From NCBI GenBank assembly GCA_007858575.1, contig CP042279.1:5148501-5212500 (forward strand): 64,000 bases of DNA, read 5' to 3'. The stretch's first letter is position 1. Each line of letters begins with the position of its first letter. The notes beneath the pieces are model-generated. The model made no database searches and was not told the DNA's origin. It saw only the letters and a list, made by a program, of their open reading frames with translations. This document shows, piece by piece, positions 47,871 to 58,599 of this stretch. The stretch is from Streptomyces sp. WAC08241. GTDB taxonomy: Bacteria; Actinomycetota; Actinomycetes; Streptomycetales; Streptomycetaceae. The position numbers were made by a program, and so were the translations under genes.

Positions 47871-48593
47871 ATGACGGGACAGCAGAACGAAGCCGAGCGG
47901 ATCCTCATCGTCGACGACGAGCCCGCCGTCCGGGGAGGCCCTGCGCCGCAGCCTCGCCTTCGAGGGGTACGGGACGCGGGACGCCGTCGACGGTCTGGAC
48001 GCGCTCGCCGCCATGGAGGCGTACGCCCCCGACCTCGTCGTCCTCGACGTGCAGATGCCCCGCATGGACGGCCTGACGGCGGCCCGCCGCATCCGGGCGT
48101 CCGGCTCGACCGTGCCGATCCTGATGCTCACCGCCCGCGACACCGTCGGCGACCGGGTCACCGGGCTCGACGCGGGCGCGGACGACTACCTGGTGAAGCC
48201 GTTCGAGCTGGACGAGCTGTTCGCCCGCATCCGGGCCCTGCTGCGCCGCAGCTCGTACGCGGCGGCGTCCGCCGCCCCGGCCGACGACGTCCTCTCCTTC
48301 GAGGACCTGCGGATGAACCTGGCCACCCGCGAGGTGACCCGGGGCGGCCGGACCGTGGAGCTGACGCGGACCGAGTTCACGCTCCTGGAGATGTTCCTGG
48401 CGCACCCGCGCCAGGTGCTGACCCGCGAGCAGATCCTCAAGGCCGTGTGGGCTTCGACTTCGAGCCGAGCTCGAACTCGCTCGACGTGTACGTGATGTAC
48501 CTGCGGCGCAAGACGGAGGCGGGCGGCGAGCCGCGCCTGGTCCACACGGTGCGGGGCGTGGGGTACGCGCTGCGCGGAGGGGGCGGGGAGTGA
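47871..48593 (+). CDS. OmpR-family response regulator
   Basis: ATG 47871. Receiver: ERILIVDDEPAVR, LVVLDVQMPRMDGLTAARRI with the phosphoacceptor Asp, MLTARDTVGDRVTGLDAGAD and LVKPFELDELFARIRALLRR; then the winged-helix domain LTRTEFTLLEMFLAHPRQVL and LDVYVMYLRRKTEAGGEPRL. An extra G near 47935 and a missing G near 48451 shift the frame. Overlaps the kinase start by four bases (GTGA). It likely controls the adjacent protease. Confidence 0.93.
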   Translation: MTGQQNEAERILIVDDEPAVRGGPAPQPRLRGVRDAGRRRRSGRARRHGGVRPRPRRPRRADAPHGRPDGGPPHPGVRLDRADPDAHRPRHRRRPGHRARRGRGRLPGEAVRAGRAVRPHPGPAAPQLVRGGVRRPGRRRPLLRGPADEPGHPRGDPGRPDRGADADRVHAPGDVPGAPAPGADPRADPQGRVGFDFEPSSNSLDVYVMYLRRKTEAGGEPRLVHTVRGVGYALRGGGGE

Positions 48594-50059
48594 CGGCGCC
48601 CCCGTTCCCGCCCGCGCCCTCCGGCGGGCCTGCCGCCCCGGCCGCCGTCCCGCCCGGCCCCCGTTTCCGTCCCCTGGCCTGGTTCCGCTCCCGGCCGCTG
48701 CGCTCCCGGCTCGCCCTGCTCACCGCCGTCGCGGTGGCGGTGGCGGTGGCGGCGGTGTCGCTGGCGTGCTGGTTCGTGACGCGGGAGCAGTTGGAGGCCG
48801 AGCTGGACTCTCGCTGCGTTCCACCCGGCTCGATCCGGGCGGGGCGCAGAACATCCTGTCGTTCTGCCGCCAGGGCACCACGCCGCCGTCGGTGGCGGGC
48901 TCGTACACGGTGTAGGTGATCCTCGCCGACGGGAGCGTGTGCACCTCGGGGAGGCCCCGATCCCCGTCGGCAGCGCCGACCTGGCGGTGGCGCAGGGCGC
49001 CTGGAGGACGTCCTGCACACGGTGAAGGACGCCAACGGGCGCGAGATGCGCGTCTACACCTACCCGCAGGAGAGGACGCCCGGGGTCGCGGTCTCCCTCG
49101 CCCGGCCGCTCGCCGAGATCGACAACTCGATGTCCACGCTGCGCTGGGTGCTGCTCCTGGTCTCCGGGATCGGGGTCGTCGGCGCGGGCGCGGCCGGCCT
49201 GTGGGTGGCGCGGACTGGTCTGGAGCCGGTGAACCGGCTGACGGGGGCGGTCGAGCACGTGGCGGCGACCGAGGACCTGACGGTCCGCATCCCGGTGGAG
49301 GGCGAGGACGAGATCGCCCGGCTCTCGCGCTCGTTCAACGCGATGACGGCGGCGCTCGCGACCTCCCGGGACCTCCAGGCGCGGCTGATCGCGGACGCGG
49401 GGCACGAGCTGCGGACGCCGCTGACCTCGCTCCGCACGAACGTCGAGCTCCTCGCGCGGAGCGAGGAGACGGGCTGGCGATCCCGCCGGAGGACCGGCGG
49501 GCCCTGATGGCCTCGGTGAAGGCGCAGATGACGGAGCTGGCGTCGCTGATCGGGGACCTCCAGGAGCTGGCCCGGCCGGACGCGGGTCGGTCGGCGCCGC
49601 TGGAGGTGCTGCCGCTGCACACGGTGCTGCGGGCGGCCCTGGACCGGGCGCGGCTGCGCGGCCCGGAGCTGACCTTCGTGACGGACCTGGCGCCCTGGTA
49701 CGTACGGGCGGAGCCGGCGGCGCTCGAACGGGCCCTGGTGAACGTCCTGGACAACGCGGTGAAGTTCTCGCCGCCCCGGGGCACGGTCGAGGTGACCCTC
49801 ATGCGGGGCGAACTGACGGTCCGCGACCACGGTCCGGGCATCCCGGCGGACGAGCTGCCGCACGTCTTCGACCGCTTCTGGCGCTCGCCGTCGGCCCGCA
49901 GCCTGCCGGGCTCGGGCCTGGGCCTGTCGATCGTGGCCCGTACGGTCCGGCAGGCGGGCGGCACGGTCGCGCTGGCCCCGGCGGAGGGCGGCGGGACGGT
50001 GGCGACGGTCCGGTTGCCGGGCGCGCCGACGCCGCCGCCGGGCGGGGCTTCCGGTGCCT
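48590..50059 (+). CDS. Sensor histidine kinase of the protease-linked system
   Basis: GTG 48590. A Pro-rich lead, membrane helix SRLALLTAVAVAVAVAAVSL, an extracellular region, second helix RWVLLLVSGIGVVGAGAAGL, a HAMP linker, HisKA with His in ADAGHELRTPLTSLRTN, and HATPase with NVLDNAVKFSPP, RDHGPGIP and GSGLGLSIV. A TAG at 48913-48915 interrupts GSYTV/VILADGS, and bases are lost near 48813, 48955, 49000 and 49480. The stop is unclear because the frame runs on into the next, convergent gene; the domain ends near 50025. Confidence 0.88.
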
Positions 50060-50911
50060 CAGTTGTGCCGGAGGAGGGCTCGACCAGGCCTGACCGGGTG
50101 TTCGGGAAGTCCAGGGGACGACCCCGAGCCCGGTCCGGCCGGCCAGCTCGGCGCCGTCGAGGAAGCCGTGGACGCGGGGGTTGAGCCGGTCGGAGTTCCA
50201 GCGGGGCGGGAGGTACGCGGAGGTGCTGACGAAGTTGACGTAGAGCCGCCCCGGTTGGGCGACGGCGGCGCGGAAGTGGGCCTGGACCTTGGGGGTACTT
50301 GGCATCGGGCAGCGCGTTCCAGTCGTCCTGGAGGGCGATCTGCGAGCCGTCCCACCACTTCAGGCCGGGCAGTCCGCCGTTGTCGGCGATGAGGACGACC
50401 TTCCCGCGGGCCTCGCCGAGGAGCGGCAGCCGGTCGCCGATGTGGAAGAGGGGCGCCAGCCGCGGCGGTCGAGGTAGTCGTCGAAGACGGCCCGGAAGGT
50501 GGCGTCGGACTCCTCGGAGTACTCCTGCTTGACCCGCATGAGGACGGTCTCGGAGGGGTGCGCGGCGAGGAAGTCCCGGCAGGCCACGAGCACGTCGCCG
50601 AACATCGCGTTCTGGTACGAGGCCCCGTGGTGGATCGCGAACGACCCGCCGGTCACCCGGCACCGCACGTCCAGGAAGCGGATGCCGCTGTCCAGTTGCT
50701 GAGCGACCGTGGTGTTCTGGCACTCGCTCCAGGGCCCGCCGAACCGGGCGCCGGAGTCGTGCGTGCCGGGGATGGTGAGCCGGGTCAGCTCGGTCCCGTC
50801 CCCGTGCGCGGCCATCCACGCCCGTACGTCCACGGCGGAGGCGGCGGGCGCCCCGAGCATCACTCCGGCCCCGGCGGCCAGGGCTCCCACGAGGAATCGT
50901 CGTCGGTTCAT
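50059..50911 (-). CDS. Phosphatidylinositol-specific phospholipase C
   Basis: ATG 50911 opens a twin-arginine signal peptide (MNRRRFLVGALAAGAGVMLG). Catalytic PI-PLC X-domain: LTIPGTHDSGARFGG with the first His, GIRFLDVRCRVTGGSFAIHH with the second, then FLAAHPSETVLMRVKQEYSE and later GKVVLIADNGGLPGLKWWDG. About 283 residues, exported by Tat. It cleaves phosphatidylinositol. Bases are lost near 50465 (ggctgg for ggcctgg) and 50297; ends LVEALLRHN at 50059. Confidence 0.93.
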
Positions 50912-51017
50912 GGCACCGCACCATGACAGGTTCACTTCAAATCCTGCCAGGGTGCGGAGGGAGGAAAAGGAGGGGCGGCGGCCCGCCGAAACGGTCCGCC
51001 GCCCCTCGTCGAGCCGG

Positions 51018-52843
51018 TTACTTGACGACGGTGATGCGGTCCGCGGCCGGGACGGCCAGCGGGGACGTCGCCGAGGAGTGGGCCGCCAGGTAGGCGTTGA
51101 AGACGTCCAGGTCCGAGGGCCGACCAGCTTGTTGGTGCCGGTGGCCAGGGCCGGGAAGCTGTCGCCGCCGCCCGCGAGGAACTCGTTCATCGCGACGCGG
51201 TAGGTCTTCGCCGGGTCGATCGCCTCACCGTTCAGCTTGACCGAACCGTCGACGACGCGGTCCGCGCCCGTCTTGGTCGTGTCGAGCGTGTACGTGAAGC
51301 CCTTCGAGACCTGGAGGATCTTGATCGAGTTCAGGTTGGCGCCGCTGACCTGCTGCTTCAGGGCGGCGATCAGGTTCGCGCCGGTCAGGTCGACCACGTT
51401 CATCATGTTGGTGAAGGGCTGCACGGTGAAGGACTCGCCGTACGTCACCACGCCGTCGCCCTCGGAGCCGGACGCCTTGTGCACCAGGTCGGACCGGATG
51501 CCGCCCGGGTTCATCAGGGCGAGCTGCGCACCGCCCTTGTCCGCCGGGGCCAGGCCCTCCCACTGCGCGTCGGCGATCACGTCGCCGAGCGGCTTCTCGT
51601 ACGCCGTGGAGCCGCGGCCGTTGATGTCGGCGGCGATCCAGCCCTGCGGGCGGTTGGCGATCGGGGCCGCGAGCGCCGTCCAGTCCTGGATCAGCTTCGT
51701 CATGTCCGCGGCTTCGGCACGTCGCGCGAGACGACGTGGTTGGCCGAGGCGACCGCCGTGCGCACGATGTCCTTGGTGCGCCGGTCGTAGGTCAGCGTGG
51801 TGTCCGTGTAGAGCTTGCCGTACGAGGACGCCGAGGTGACCAGGCGCGGCTTGCCCGCCGGGTCGGGGACGGTGCACACGTACGCCTGGTGCGTGTGGCC
51901 GGTGACGAGCGCGTCGACCTGCGGCGAGACCTTCTTGGCGATCTCGGTGATCGGGCCGGAGATGCCGTCGCCCGGACCGGGGCTGTCGCAGTCGTAGTTG
52001 TACGCGTCGGAGGCCGGGGCCCCGCCCTCGTGGACCAGGGCGACGATGGACTTGACGCCCTTGCGCCCAGGACCTTCGCGTATTTGTTGATGGTCTCGAC
52101 CTCGTCGCCGAACTTCAGGCCCTTGACGCCCTCGGCGGTGACGATGTTCGGGGTGCCCTCCAGGGTCACGCCGATGAAGCCGATCCGGACGCCGTCCTTC
52201 TCCCAGACGAAGTACGGGTCGAGCAGCGGCTTCCCGGTCTTCTCCTTCGTCACGTTGGCCGCGAGGTAGGGAAGTCGGCGCCCTTGAACTTCTTGCCCTT
52301 GACGAAGCAGCCGGCGGTCGGGTGACAGCCGCCGTTCTGCATGCGGGCCAGCTCGACGGCGCCCTCGTCGAACTCGTGGTTGCCCACGGAGGTGACGTCG
52401 AGGTCCAGCTTGTTCAGCGCCCCGACGGTCGGCTCGTCGTGGAAGAGGCCGGACAGCAGCGGCGAGGCGCCGATGAGGTCGCCGGCCGCCGCGGTGACGG
52501 AGTAACGATTCCCCTTGCGGGCCTGGCGCAGGTGCGTGGCCAGGTACTCGACGCCGCCCGCGTCGACCTTCTCGGTGGTGCCGTCCGCCTTGAAGCGGGT
52601 GACCTGGCCGGAGGAACCGGCCGGCGGCTCCAGGTTGCCGTGCAGGTCGTTGAAGGAGAGGAGCTGGACGTCGACCAGGCGGCCCTTCCCCTTGTCGTGC
52701 CCGTGGCCGTGTCCGCCGCCGAACCGGTCACCGGCCGCGCCGGCCGACGGCATCGCGGCGACGAGCGCCCCGACCGTCACGAGCCCGGCCCCCGCGGCGA
52801 GGAGCCGCCGCGCCGTCCTGTTCTTCCTCGGTGTCGCTGCCAT
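51018..52843 (-). CDS. Secreted 5'-nucleotidase/metallophosphatase
   Basis: ATG 52843. Signal peptide ARRLLAAGAGLVTVGALVAA, a His/Gly-rich segment (GGGHGHGHDKGKG), then the calcineurin-like domain: LLSFNDLHGNLEPPAGSSG (D-x-H), SVTAAAGDLIGASPLLSG, VTSVGNHEFDEGAVELA (G-N-H-E) and DALVTGHTHQAYVC. The C-terminal substrate domain has LALMNPGGIRSDLVHKASG and YRVAMNEFLAGGGDSFPALA. About 607 residues. Releases phosphate from nucleotides outside the cell, fitting the phosphate theme. Frame breaks near 52270, 52065, 51715 and 51120. Confidence 0.93.
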
Positions 52844-52998
52844 CTGCCCTCTGTTCCCTTTTTCGCCTCTACGGGACGCACTTCCCGTATGCCGGTGCAG
52901 CCTAGGGTCAACGCGCGTAGCGCAACAGGGGTGTGGATTACAAGACGGTTGCCGCCCGCTTTCCACCGGGCGGCGACGGGCCGCCGTAGGCTCGTGCC

Positions 52999-53925
52999 AT
53001 GACTTCCGACACGGCACCGGCCCTCGAACCCGGACGGCAGATCCACACGTACGACGAGCTCACGCCCGAGCAGGTCCGGGACGTATCGGAGCTCCTGGAG
53101 GCCGCGGACCGGGCCGACGGGATGCACGCCGTGTCCGAGCAGGGGCGGCTCTACCTGCGCAACGGCCGGCGCGAGGGCGTGCGGCACTTCCTGCTGACCG
53201 TCGGCCCCCGGCTCTACGGCTACGCCCAACTGGAGGAGACCGACCCGATCGAGGCCCCGGCCGCCGAGCTGGTCGTCCACCCGGACCGGCGCGGGCGCGG
53301 GCACGGCCGGGCGCTCGGCACCGCCCTGCTCGACGCCTCCGGCAAGCGGCTGCGCGTCTGGGCGCACGGCGGCAAGCCGGCCGCCCGGCACCTGGCCCAG
53401 GTCCTCGGCCTGACCCTCTTCCGCGAACTGCGCCAGCTCCGGCGGTCCCTGGTGCCGCTCGACCTCCCCGAGCCGGTGCTGCCCGAGGGCGTCACCGTCC
53501 GCACCTTCGTCCCCGGGCAGGACGACGCGGCCTGGCTCGCCGTCAACGCCGCCGCCTTCGCCCACCACCCCGAGCAGGGCTCGCTCACCCAGCGGGACCT
53601 GGACGACCGGGCCGCCGAGCCGTGGTTCGACCCGAAGGGCTTCTTCCTCGCGGAGGAGGACGGGCGGCTCGTCGGCTTCCACTGGACGAAGACGCACGCC
53701 GAGGAGCAGCTCGGCGAGGTGTACGTGGTCGGCATCCTGCCCGAGGCCCAGGGCGGCGGCCTCGGCAAGGCGCTCACCGCGATCGGCCTGCGGCACCTGG
53801 CGGCGCAGGGGCTGCCGACGGCGATGCTGTACGTCGACGGGGACAACTCGGCGGCGGTGCGGGTGTACGAGGGACTCGGCTTCGCCACGCACGAGGTGGA
53901 CCTGATGTACCGCACGGAGTCGTAG
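52999..53925 (+). CDS. mshD: Mycothiol synthase MshD
   Basis: Intact, 308 residues from ATG 52999. Two GNAT domains: N-terminal AELVVHPDRRGRGHGRALGT and C-terminal LGEVYVVGILPEAQGGGLGK with NSAAVRVYEGLGFATHEVDL. MshD transfers acetyl from acetyl-CoA to Cys-GlcN-Ins, the last step of mycothiol synthesis; only the C-terminal domain is catalytic in known enzymes. A strong terminator follows 13 bases after its stop. Confidence 0.96.
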   Translation: MTSDTAPALEPGRQIHTYDELTPEQVRDVSELLEAADRADGMHAVSEQGRLYLRNGRREGVRHFLLTVGPRLYGYAQLEETDPIEAPAAELVVHPDRRGRGHGRALGTALLDASGKRLRVWAHGGKPAARHLAQVLGLTLFRELRQLRRSLVPLDLPEPVLPEGVTVRTFVPGQDDAAWLAVNAAAFAHHPEQGSLTQRDLDDRAAEPWFDPKGFFLAEEDGRLVGFHWTKTHAEEQLGEVYVVGILPEAQGGGLGKALTAIGLRHLAAQGLPTAMLYVDGDNSAAVRVYEGLGFATHEVDLMYRTES

Positions 53926-53938
53926 GACCTTCCGGCAG

Positions 53939-53964
53939 GGGGCGGTTGACACCGCCCCTTTTTT
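53939..53964 (+). terminator. Rho-independent terminator of mshD
   Basis: ggggcggt, tgac loop, accgcccc, then six T. A textbook intrinsic terminator, and it abuts the GntR operator. Confidence 0.93.
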
Positions 53965-54004
53965 CCACCACCCTTTCACCACTTGATTAGTGAAAGGGTG
54001 GTGG
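53965..54004. promoter_or_regulatory. 15-base perfect operator of the GntR/ABC operon
   Basis: ccaccaccctttcac and its exact reverse complement gtgaaagggtggtgg flank a 10-base cacttgatta spacer. The right arm runs into the first GTG codons of the GntR gene, so repressor binding would block transcription start. YtrA-type GntR proteins control their own operon in this way. Confidence 0.88.
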
Positions 54005-54402
54005 AAGGGATCGTGGTCGAGTACCGCATCGACCGGCGCAGTGGCGTCGCCACCTACCTCCAGATCGTCCAGCAGACGAAACAGGCCCTCCGCATGGGCC
54101 TCCTGGAGCCGGGCGACCGACTGCCCACCGCACGCGAGGTCGTCGAGGCGACGGCCATCAACCCCAACACGGTCCTCAAGGCCTACCGCGAGCTCGAACG
54201 CGAAGGCCTCGTCGAGGCCCGCCGCGGCCTCGGCACCTTCGTCCGCGCCACCCTCGGCACCCACTCCGGCCGACTCGCGCTGCGCGGCGAACTCACCGAC
54301 TGGGCCCGCCGGGCACGGGCGGCGGGGCTCGAACGGGAGGACGTGGCCGCGCTCTTCACTTCCGTGCTGAAAGAACACTTCGAGGGGGACGACGACCGAT
54401 GA
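53998..54402 (+). CDS. GntR-family regulator (YtrA type)
   Basis: Intact. In-frame starts are GTG 53998, 54001 and 54013; the first two fall inside the operator and would be leaderless, the third has ggaaggg just upstream. VEYRIDRRSGVATYLQIVQQ leads into the winged helix ALRMGLLEPGDRLPTAREVV, ATAINPNTVLKAYRELEREG and LVEARRGLGTFVRATLG. The small C-terminal helix without an effector domain is the YtrA pattern. It overlaps the ABC ATPase gene by four bases (ATGA). Confidence 0.93.
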   Translation: MVEGIVVEYRIDRRSGVATYLQIVQQTKQALRMGLLEPGDRLPTAREVVEATAINPNTVLKAYRELEREGLVEARRGLGTFVRATLGTHSGRLALRGELTDWARRARAAGLEREDVAALFTSVLKEHFEGDDDR

Positions 54403-55238
54403 CTAAGGACACCGCCCTGAGGGCGGACCTCCTGGGCAAGAAGTACGGGGGATGCAGGGCGGCTGGGCCCTGCGGGAATGCGACGTCGACCTCCCCGGGG
54501 CAGCGTCTGCGCCCTCGTCGGCCCCAACGGCGCCGGCAAGTCCACCCTCCTCGCCCTCGCCGCCGGCCTCCTGCGCCCCACCGAGGGCACCGTCGAGACC
54601 CCCGGCCGCGCCCTCCTCGCCTACGTCGCCCAGGACAAGCCGCTCCACCCCCGGCTCAGCGTCGACGACACCCTGCGCATGGGCCGCGAACTCAACCCCG
54701 GCCGCTGGGACCCCGCCCTCGCCGAACGGGTCGTCGAGGGCGGCGGCTTCTCCTCCGACACCCTCGTGCACCACCTCTCCGGCGGCCAGCGCACCCGCGT
54801 CGCCCTCGCGCTCGCCCTCGGCAAGCGGCCCGAACTGCTCCTCCTGGACGAGCCGATGGCCGACCTCGACCCGCTCGCCCGCCACCAGCTCATGGGCCTG
54901 CTCATGGCCGAGGCCGCCGAGCACGGCACCACCGTCGTCATGTCGTCCCACATCCTCACCGAGCTGGAGGGCTCCTGCGACCACCTCCTCCTGCTCCACG
55001 GCGGCCGGATCCGCCTCGACGGCCCCGTCGAGGAGCTCCTCGCCGCCCACACCCTGCTCACCGGCCCGGTCGCCGACCTCGCCCCGCACACGGTGGTCGA
55101 CTCCCGCACCACCGGCCGCCAGCTCACCGCCCTGATCCGCCACGAGGGCCCGGTCGAGGGCCCCTGGGAGACCTCCGAACCCTCCCTGGAAGAACTCCTC
55201 CTCGCCCACCTCCGCACCCCGAGGGAGCCCCCGTATGA
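54399..55238 (+). CDS. ABC transporter ATPase
   Basis: ATG 54399 begins MTKDTALRADLLGKKYGG. Walker A is CALVGPNGAGKSTLLALAAG, signature VHHLSGGQRTRVALALALG, Walker B ELLLLDEPMADLDPLARHQL and the switch region TTVVMSSHILTELEGSCDHL. The C-terminal part (VVDSRTTGRQLTALIRHEGP) is typical of the YtrB/bacitracin-type subfamily. Three one-base losses near 54452, 54498 and 55222 shift the frame. Overlaps the permease start by four bases. Confidence 0.92.
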   Translation: MTKDTALRADLLGKKYGGCRAAGPCGNATSTSPGQRLRPRRPQRRRQVHPPRPRRRPPAPHRGHRRDPRPRPPRLRRPGQAAPPPAQRRRHPAHGPRTQPRPLGPRPRRTGRRGRRLLLRHPRAPPLRRPAHPRRPRARPRQAARTAPPGRADGRPRPARPPPAHGPAHGRGRRARHHRRHVVPHPHRAGGLLRPPPPAPRRPDPPRRPRRGAPRRPHPAHRPGRRPRPAHGGRLPHHRPPAHRPDPPRGPGRGPLGDLRTLPGRTPPRPPPHPEGAPV

Positions 55239-56179
55239 GCACGCCCGCCCTGAAGGGCCCCTACTGGGTGACGGTCCGGCAGTACCGGCGGACGCTCTGG
55301 CTGACGGGCGCGCTGGTGCTCGCGGCGCTGGCGGTGATCGGGGGCTGCGGGTCTGGGACCTGCAGTATCCGGACGTGTACGTGGAGGACGGCTACCGACG
55401 CGTGGCCGACGACAACAGCGGCTACCAGATGCTGCGCGGGGCCATGGGGCAGTTCTCCGTGGCCATGGTCCTCCTCCCTTCCTCACCGGCGCCTTCGTCG
55501 CCGGCCCGCTGGTCGCCCGCGAATTCGAGTCGGGGACGTACAAGCTCTCCCTCACCCAGTCGGTGGGCCCGGCGGCCTGGCTCCGCGCCAAACTCCTCAC
55601 CACGACCGCCGTCGCCGTCGGGACGACGCTGGTCCTCACCGCGGTCTACCTGATCGGCTGGGGCCGGGTGTCGGGCACCTGGCAGTTCCACTGGGCGGAC
55701 CGCGGGCCGTACGAGACCACCGGCACCGTCCTCGTCTCGTACGTCCTCCTCGCCGTGGCCGTCGGCGCCCTCGTCGGCCAGTTGGTCCGGCGCACGCTCC
55801 TCGCCATGGCCGTGGCCGGAGGGCTCGTCGGCGTGGTCATGCTCGTCCTCGGCTCCTTCCGGTGGGACTTCCTGGCGGTGCGGACGATCACGGGCCCGGC
55901 CCTGGAGAACACCTCCACCCTCATGGTTCCCGGCGACGGCCTGCTCGTCGAGCAGGGACTGATCGGCGCCTCCGGGCAGCGGCTGCCCGGCTGGTTCTGC
56001 TCCCCGACGTCCCGGCGGAGCACTGCCGACCCGACGAGGCCATCGCCGCCCAGTACATCGACTACCACCCCGCCTCCCACTTCTGGCCCACCCAACTCAT
56101 CGAGACCGGCATCCTCCTCGCCCTCGCCGCCCTCGCGGCCCTCGCGGCCTTCCGCGTCCTGCGCGCCCGCCACCCGTAA
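55235..56179 (+). CDS. ABC transporter permease
   Basis: ATG 55235, MSTPALKGPYWVTVRQYRRT leads to six membrane helices, among them LWLTGALVLAALAVIG, LLTTTAVAVGTTLVLTAVYL, VLVSYVLLAVAVGALVGQLV and IETGILLALAALAALAAFRV. LVAREFESGTYKLSLTQSVG is the conserved loop of ABC-2 permeases (R-E-F-E-x-G-T). Frame changes near 55342, 55483 and 55999. Third gene of the GntR operon, likely an exporter of a cell-wall-active compound. Confidence 0.9.
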   Translation: MSTPALKGPYWVTVRQYRRTLWLTGALVLAALAVIGGCGSGTCSIRTCTWRTATDAWPTTTAATRCCAGPWGSSPWPWSSSLPHRRLRRRPAGRPRIRVGDVQALPHPVGGPGGLAPRQTPHHDRRRRRDDAGPHRGLPDRLGPGVGHLAVPLGGPRAVRDHRHRPRLVRPPRRGRRRPRRPVGPAHAPRHGRGRRARRRGHARPRLLPVGLPGGADDHGPGPGEHLHPHGSRRRPARRAGTDRRLRAAAARLVLLPDVPAEHCRPDEAIAAQYIDYHPASHFWPTQLIETGILLALAALAALAAFRVLRARHP

Positions 56180-56191
56180 CCCTCCGCAGAA

Positions 56192-56232
56192 GAATCGGGC
56201 GCGGGGCCCGCACACGGCCCCGCCCCCGATTC
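56192..56232 (+). terminator. Long hairpin after the GntR/ABC operon
   Basis: gaatcgggcgcggggcc pairs almost perfectly with ggccccgcccccgattc over a 7-base loop, 13 bases after the permease stop. No T tract. Confidence 0.8.
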
Positions 56233-56384
56233 CCGTACGTCATGTCGTCGTTACCGGCCATTCAGAAGCGCTTGCGACGCTCACGCAATGAAGCGCTCCG
56301 TGTCCGGTCTCCCCAAAGGGAGGCTTCCCTCCCCGCGGCCCGCTCCGACGCGCCCGAGCAGCCCCCGCGCGGAAGAATGGGGTC

Positions 56385-58599
56385 ATGAGCCAGCAGCCCG
56401 CCGAGGTCCCGGTCCAGTCCTCCGCCACGCCGACGTCCTCCGCCCCCTCGGTTCCATAGCCGCGCACCGTCCGCAGACGGCCACCGACCTCGACTCCGGT
56501 CTGGACACCGATCCCGACACCTACGAGAGCGACGGCGCGCTCGGCGACGAACTGCCGCAGGGGCGGTTCCTCGACCGGGAGCGGAGCTGGCTCGCGTTCA
56601 ACGAGCGCGTCCTCGAACTCGCCGAGGACCCCGCGACCCCCCTCCTCGAACGGGCGAACTTCCTCGCGATCTTCGCCTCGAACCTCGACGAGTTCTTCAT
56701 GGTCCGGGTCGCCGGCCTCAAGCGCCGCATCGCCACCGGCGTCGCCACCCGCTCCGCCTCCGGCCTCCAGCCCCGCGAGGTCCTCGACCTGATCTGGACC
56801 CGCTCGCGCGAGCTCATGGCCCGGCACGCCGCCTGCTACCAGCAGGACGTGGCCCCGGCCCTGGCCGACGAGGGCATCCACCTGATCCGCTGGCCCGAGC
56901 TCACGGAGAAGGAGCAGGCCCGGCTCTTCACCCTCTTCCGCCAGCAGGTCTTCCCCGTCCTCACCCCGCTCGCCGTCGACCCGGCCCACCCCTTCCCGTA
57001 CATCTCGGGGCTCTCGCTCAACCTCGCCGTGGTCGTGCGCAACCCGGTCAGCGGCCACCGCCACTTCGCGCGCGTGAAGGTGCCCCCGCTGCTCTCCCGC
57101 TTCCTGGAGGCCTCCCCGCAGCGGTACGTCCCCCTGGAGGACGTCATCGCCGCACACCTGGAGGAGCTGTTCCCCGGCATGGAGGTGCTCGCGCACCACA
57201 TGTTCCGGGTCACCAGGAACGAGGACCTGGAGGTCGAGGAGGACGACGCCGAGAACCTGCTCCAGGCCCTGGAGAAGGAGCTCATGCGGCGCCGCTTCGG
57301 CCCGCCGGTCCGCCTGGAGGTCGAGGAGTCCATCGACCCCTACGTCCTCGACCTGCTCGTGCGCGAGCTGAAGGTCTCCGACGCCGAGGTCTACCCGCTG
57401 CCCGGCCCGCTCGACCTCACCGGCCTCTTCGGGATCGCCGGGCAGGACCGGCCCGAGCTGAAGTACCCGACGTTCGTCGCCGGCACCCACCGGGACCTCG
57501 CCGAGGTCGAGTCCGCGTCCGCGCCGGACGTCTTCGCCGCGCTGCGCGAGCGGGACGTGCTCCTGCACCACCCGTACGACTCGTTCTCCACCTCCGTCCA
57601 GGCCTTCCTGGAGCAGGCGGCGGCCGACCCGGACGTCCTCGCGATCAAGCAGACGCTGTACCGGACCTCCGGCGACTCCCCGATCGTGGACGCCCTCATC
57701 GACGCCGCCGAGTCCGGCAAGCAGGTCCTCGTCCTCGTCGAGATCAAGGCCCGCTTCGACGAACAGGCCAACATCAAGTGGGCGCGCAAGCTGGAGGAGG
57801 CCGGCTGCCACGTCGTCTACGGCCTCGTCGGCCTCAAGACCCACTGCAAGCTGTCGCTCGTCGTACGGCAGGAGGGCGAGCTCCTGCGCCGCTACTCGCA
57901 CGTCGGCACCGGCAACTACCACCCCAAGACCGCCCGGCTCTACGAGGACCTCGGCCTGCTCACCGCCGACCCGCAGGTCGGCGCGGACCTCTCCGACCTG
58001 TTCAACCGGCTCTCCGGCTACTCGCGGCGCGAGACCTACCGGCGCCTGCTGACCGCCCCGAAGTCGCTCCGCGACGGCCTGGTCTCCCGGATCACCAAGG
58101 AGATCGCCCACCACCGCGCCGGGCGGCCCGCGTACGTGCGGATCAAGGTCAACTCGATGGTCGACGAGGCCGTCATCGACGCCTGCTACCAGGCCTCGCG
58201 GGCCGGCGTGCCCGTCGACATCTGGGTCCGCGGCATCTGCGCCGTACGGCCCGGGGTCACCGGCCTCTCCGAGAACATCCGGGTCCGCTCGGTCCTCGGC
58301 CGCTTCCTGGAGCACTCCCGGATCTTCGCCTTCTGCAACGGCGGCGAGCCCGAGGTGTGGTTCGGCAGCGCCGACATGATGCACCGCAACCTGGACCGCC
58401 GGATCGAGGCCTCGTACGGGTCTCCGACCCGGGGCACCGGCGGCCCTCACCCGGCTCCTGGAGACCGGGATGTCCGACACCACCTCCTCCTGGCACCTCG
58501 GCCCGGACGGGAACTGGACGCGGCACGCGACCGACCCCGAGGGACGGCCCCTGCGGCACGTCCAGGAGATGCTCATCGACGCGCGGAGGCGCAGGCGTG
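56385..58599 (+). CDS. ppk: Polyphosphate kinase Ppk
   Basis: ATG 56385 (MSQQPAEVPVQSSATPTSSA). PPK1 layout: N-domain LPQGRFLDRERSWLAFNERV and NLDEFFMVRVAGLKRR, then the head domain, then the two phospholipase D-like catalytic domains with the phosphorylated His in YSHVGTGNYHPKTARLYEDL and VSGRNIRVRS-type segment SENIRVRSVLGRFLEHSRIF and YFCNGGEPEVWFGSADMMHR-like sequence. Makes polyphosphate from ATP. A C is missing at about 56446 and again at 58409, a G near 58440. I found no stop between the C-terminus (MLIDARRRRRA) and the CHAD start, so the end is approximate. Confidence 0.95.

Noticed and set aside
50920..50950. A single gttcactt near the PI-PLC start as a PHO box
   Set aside because: A lone unit without an 11-base-spaced partner is not enough to claim PhoP control.
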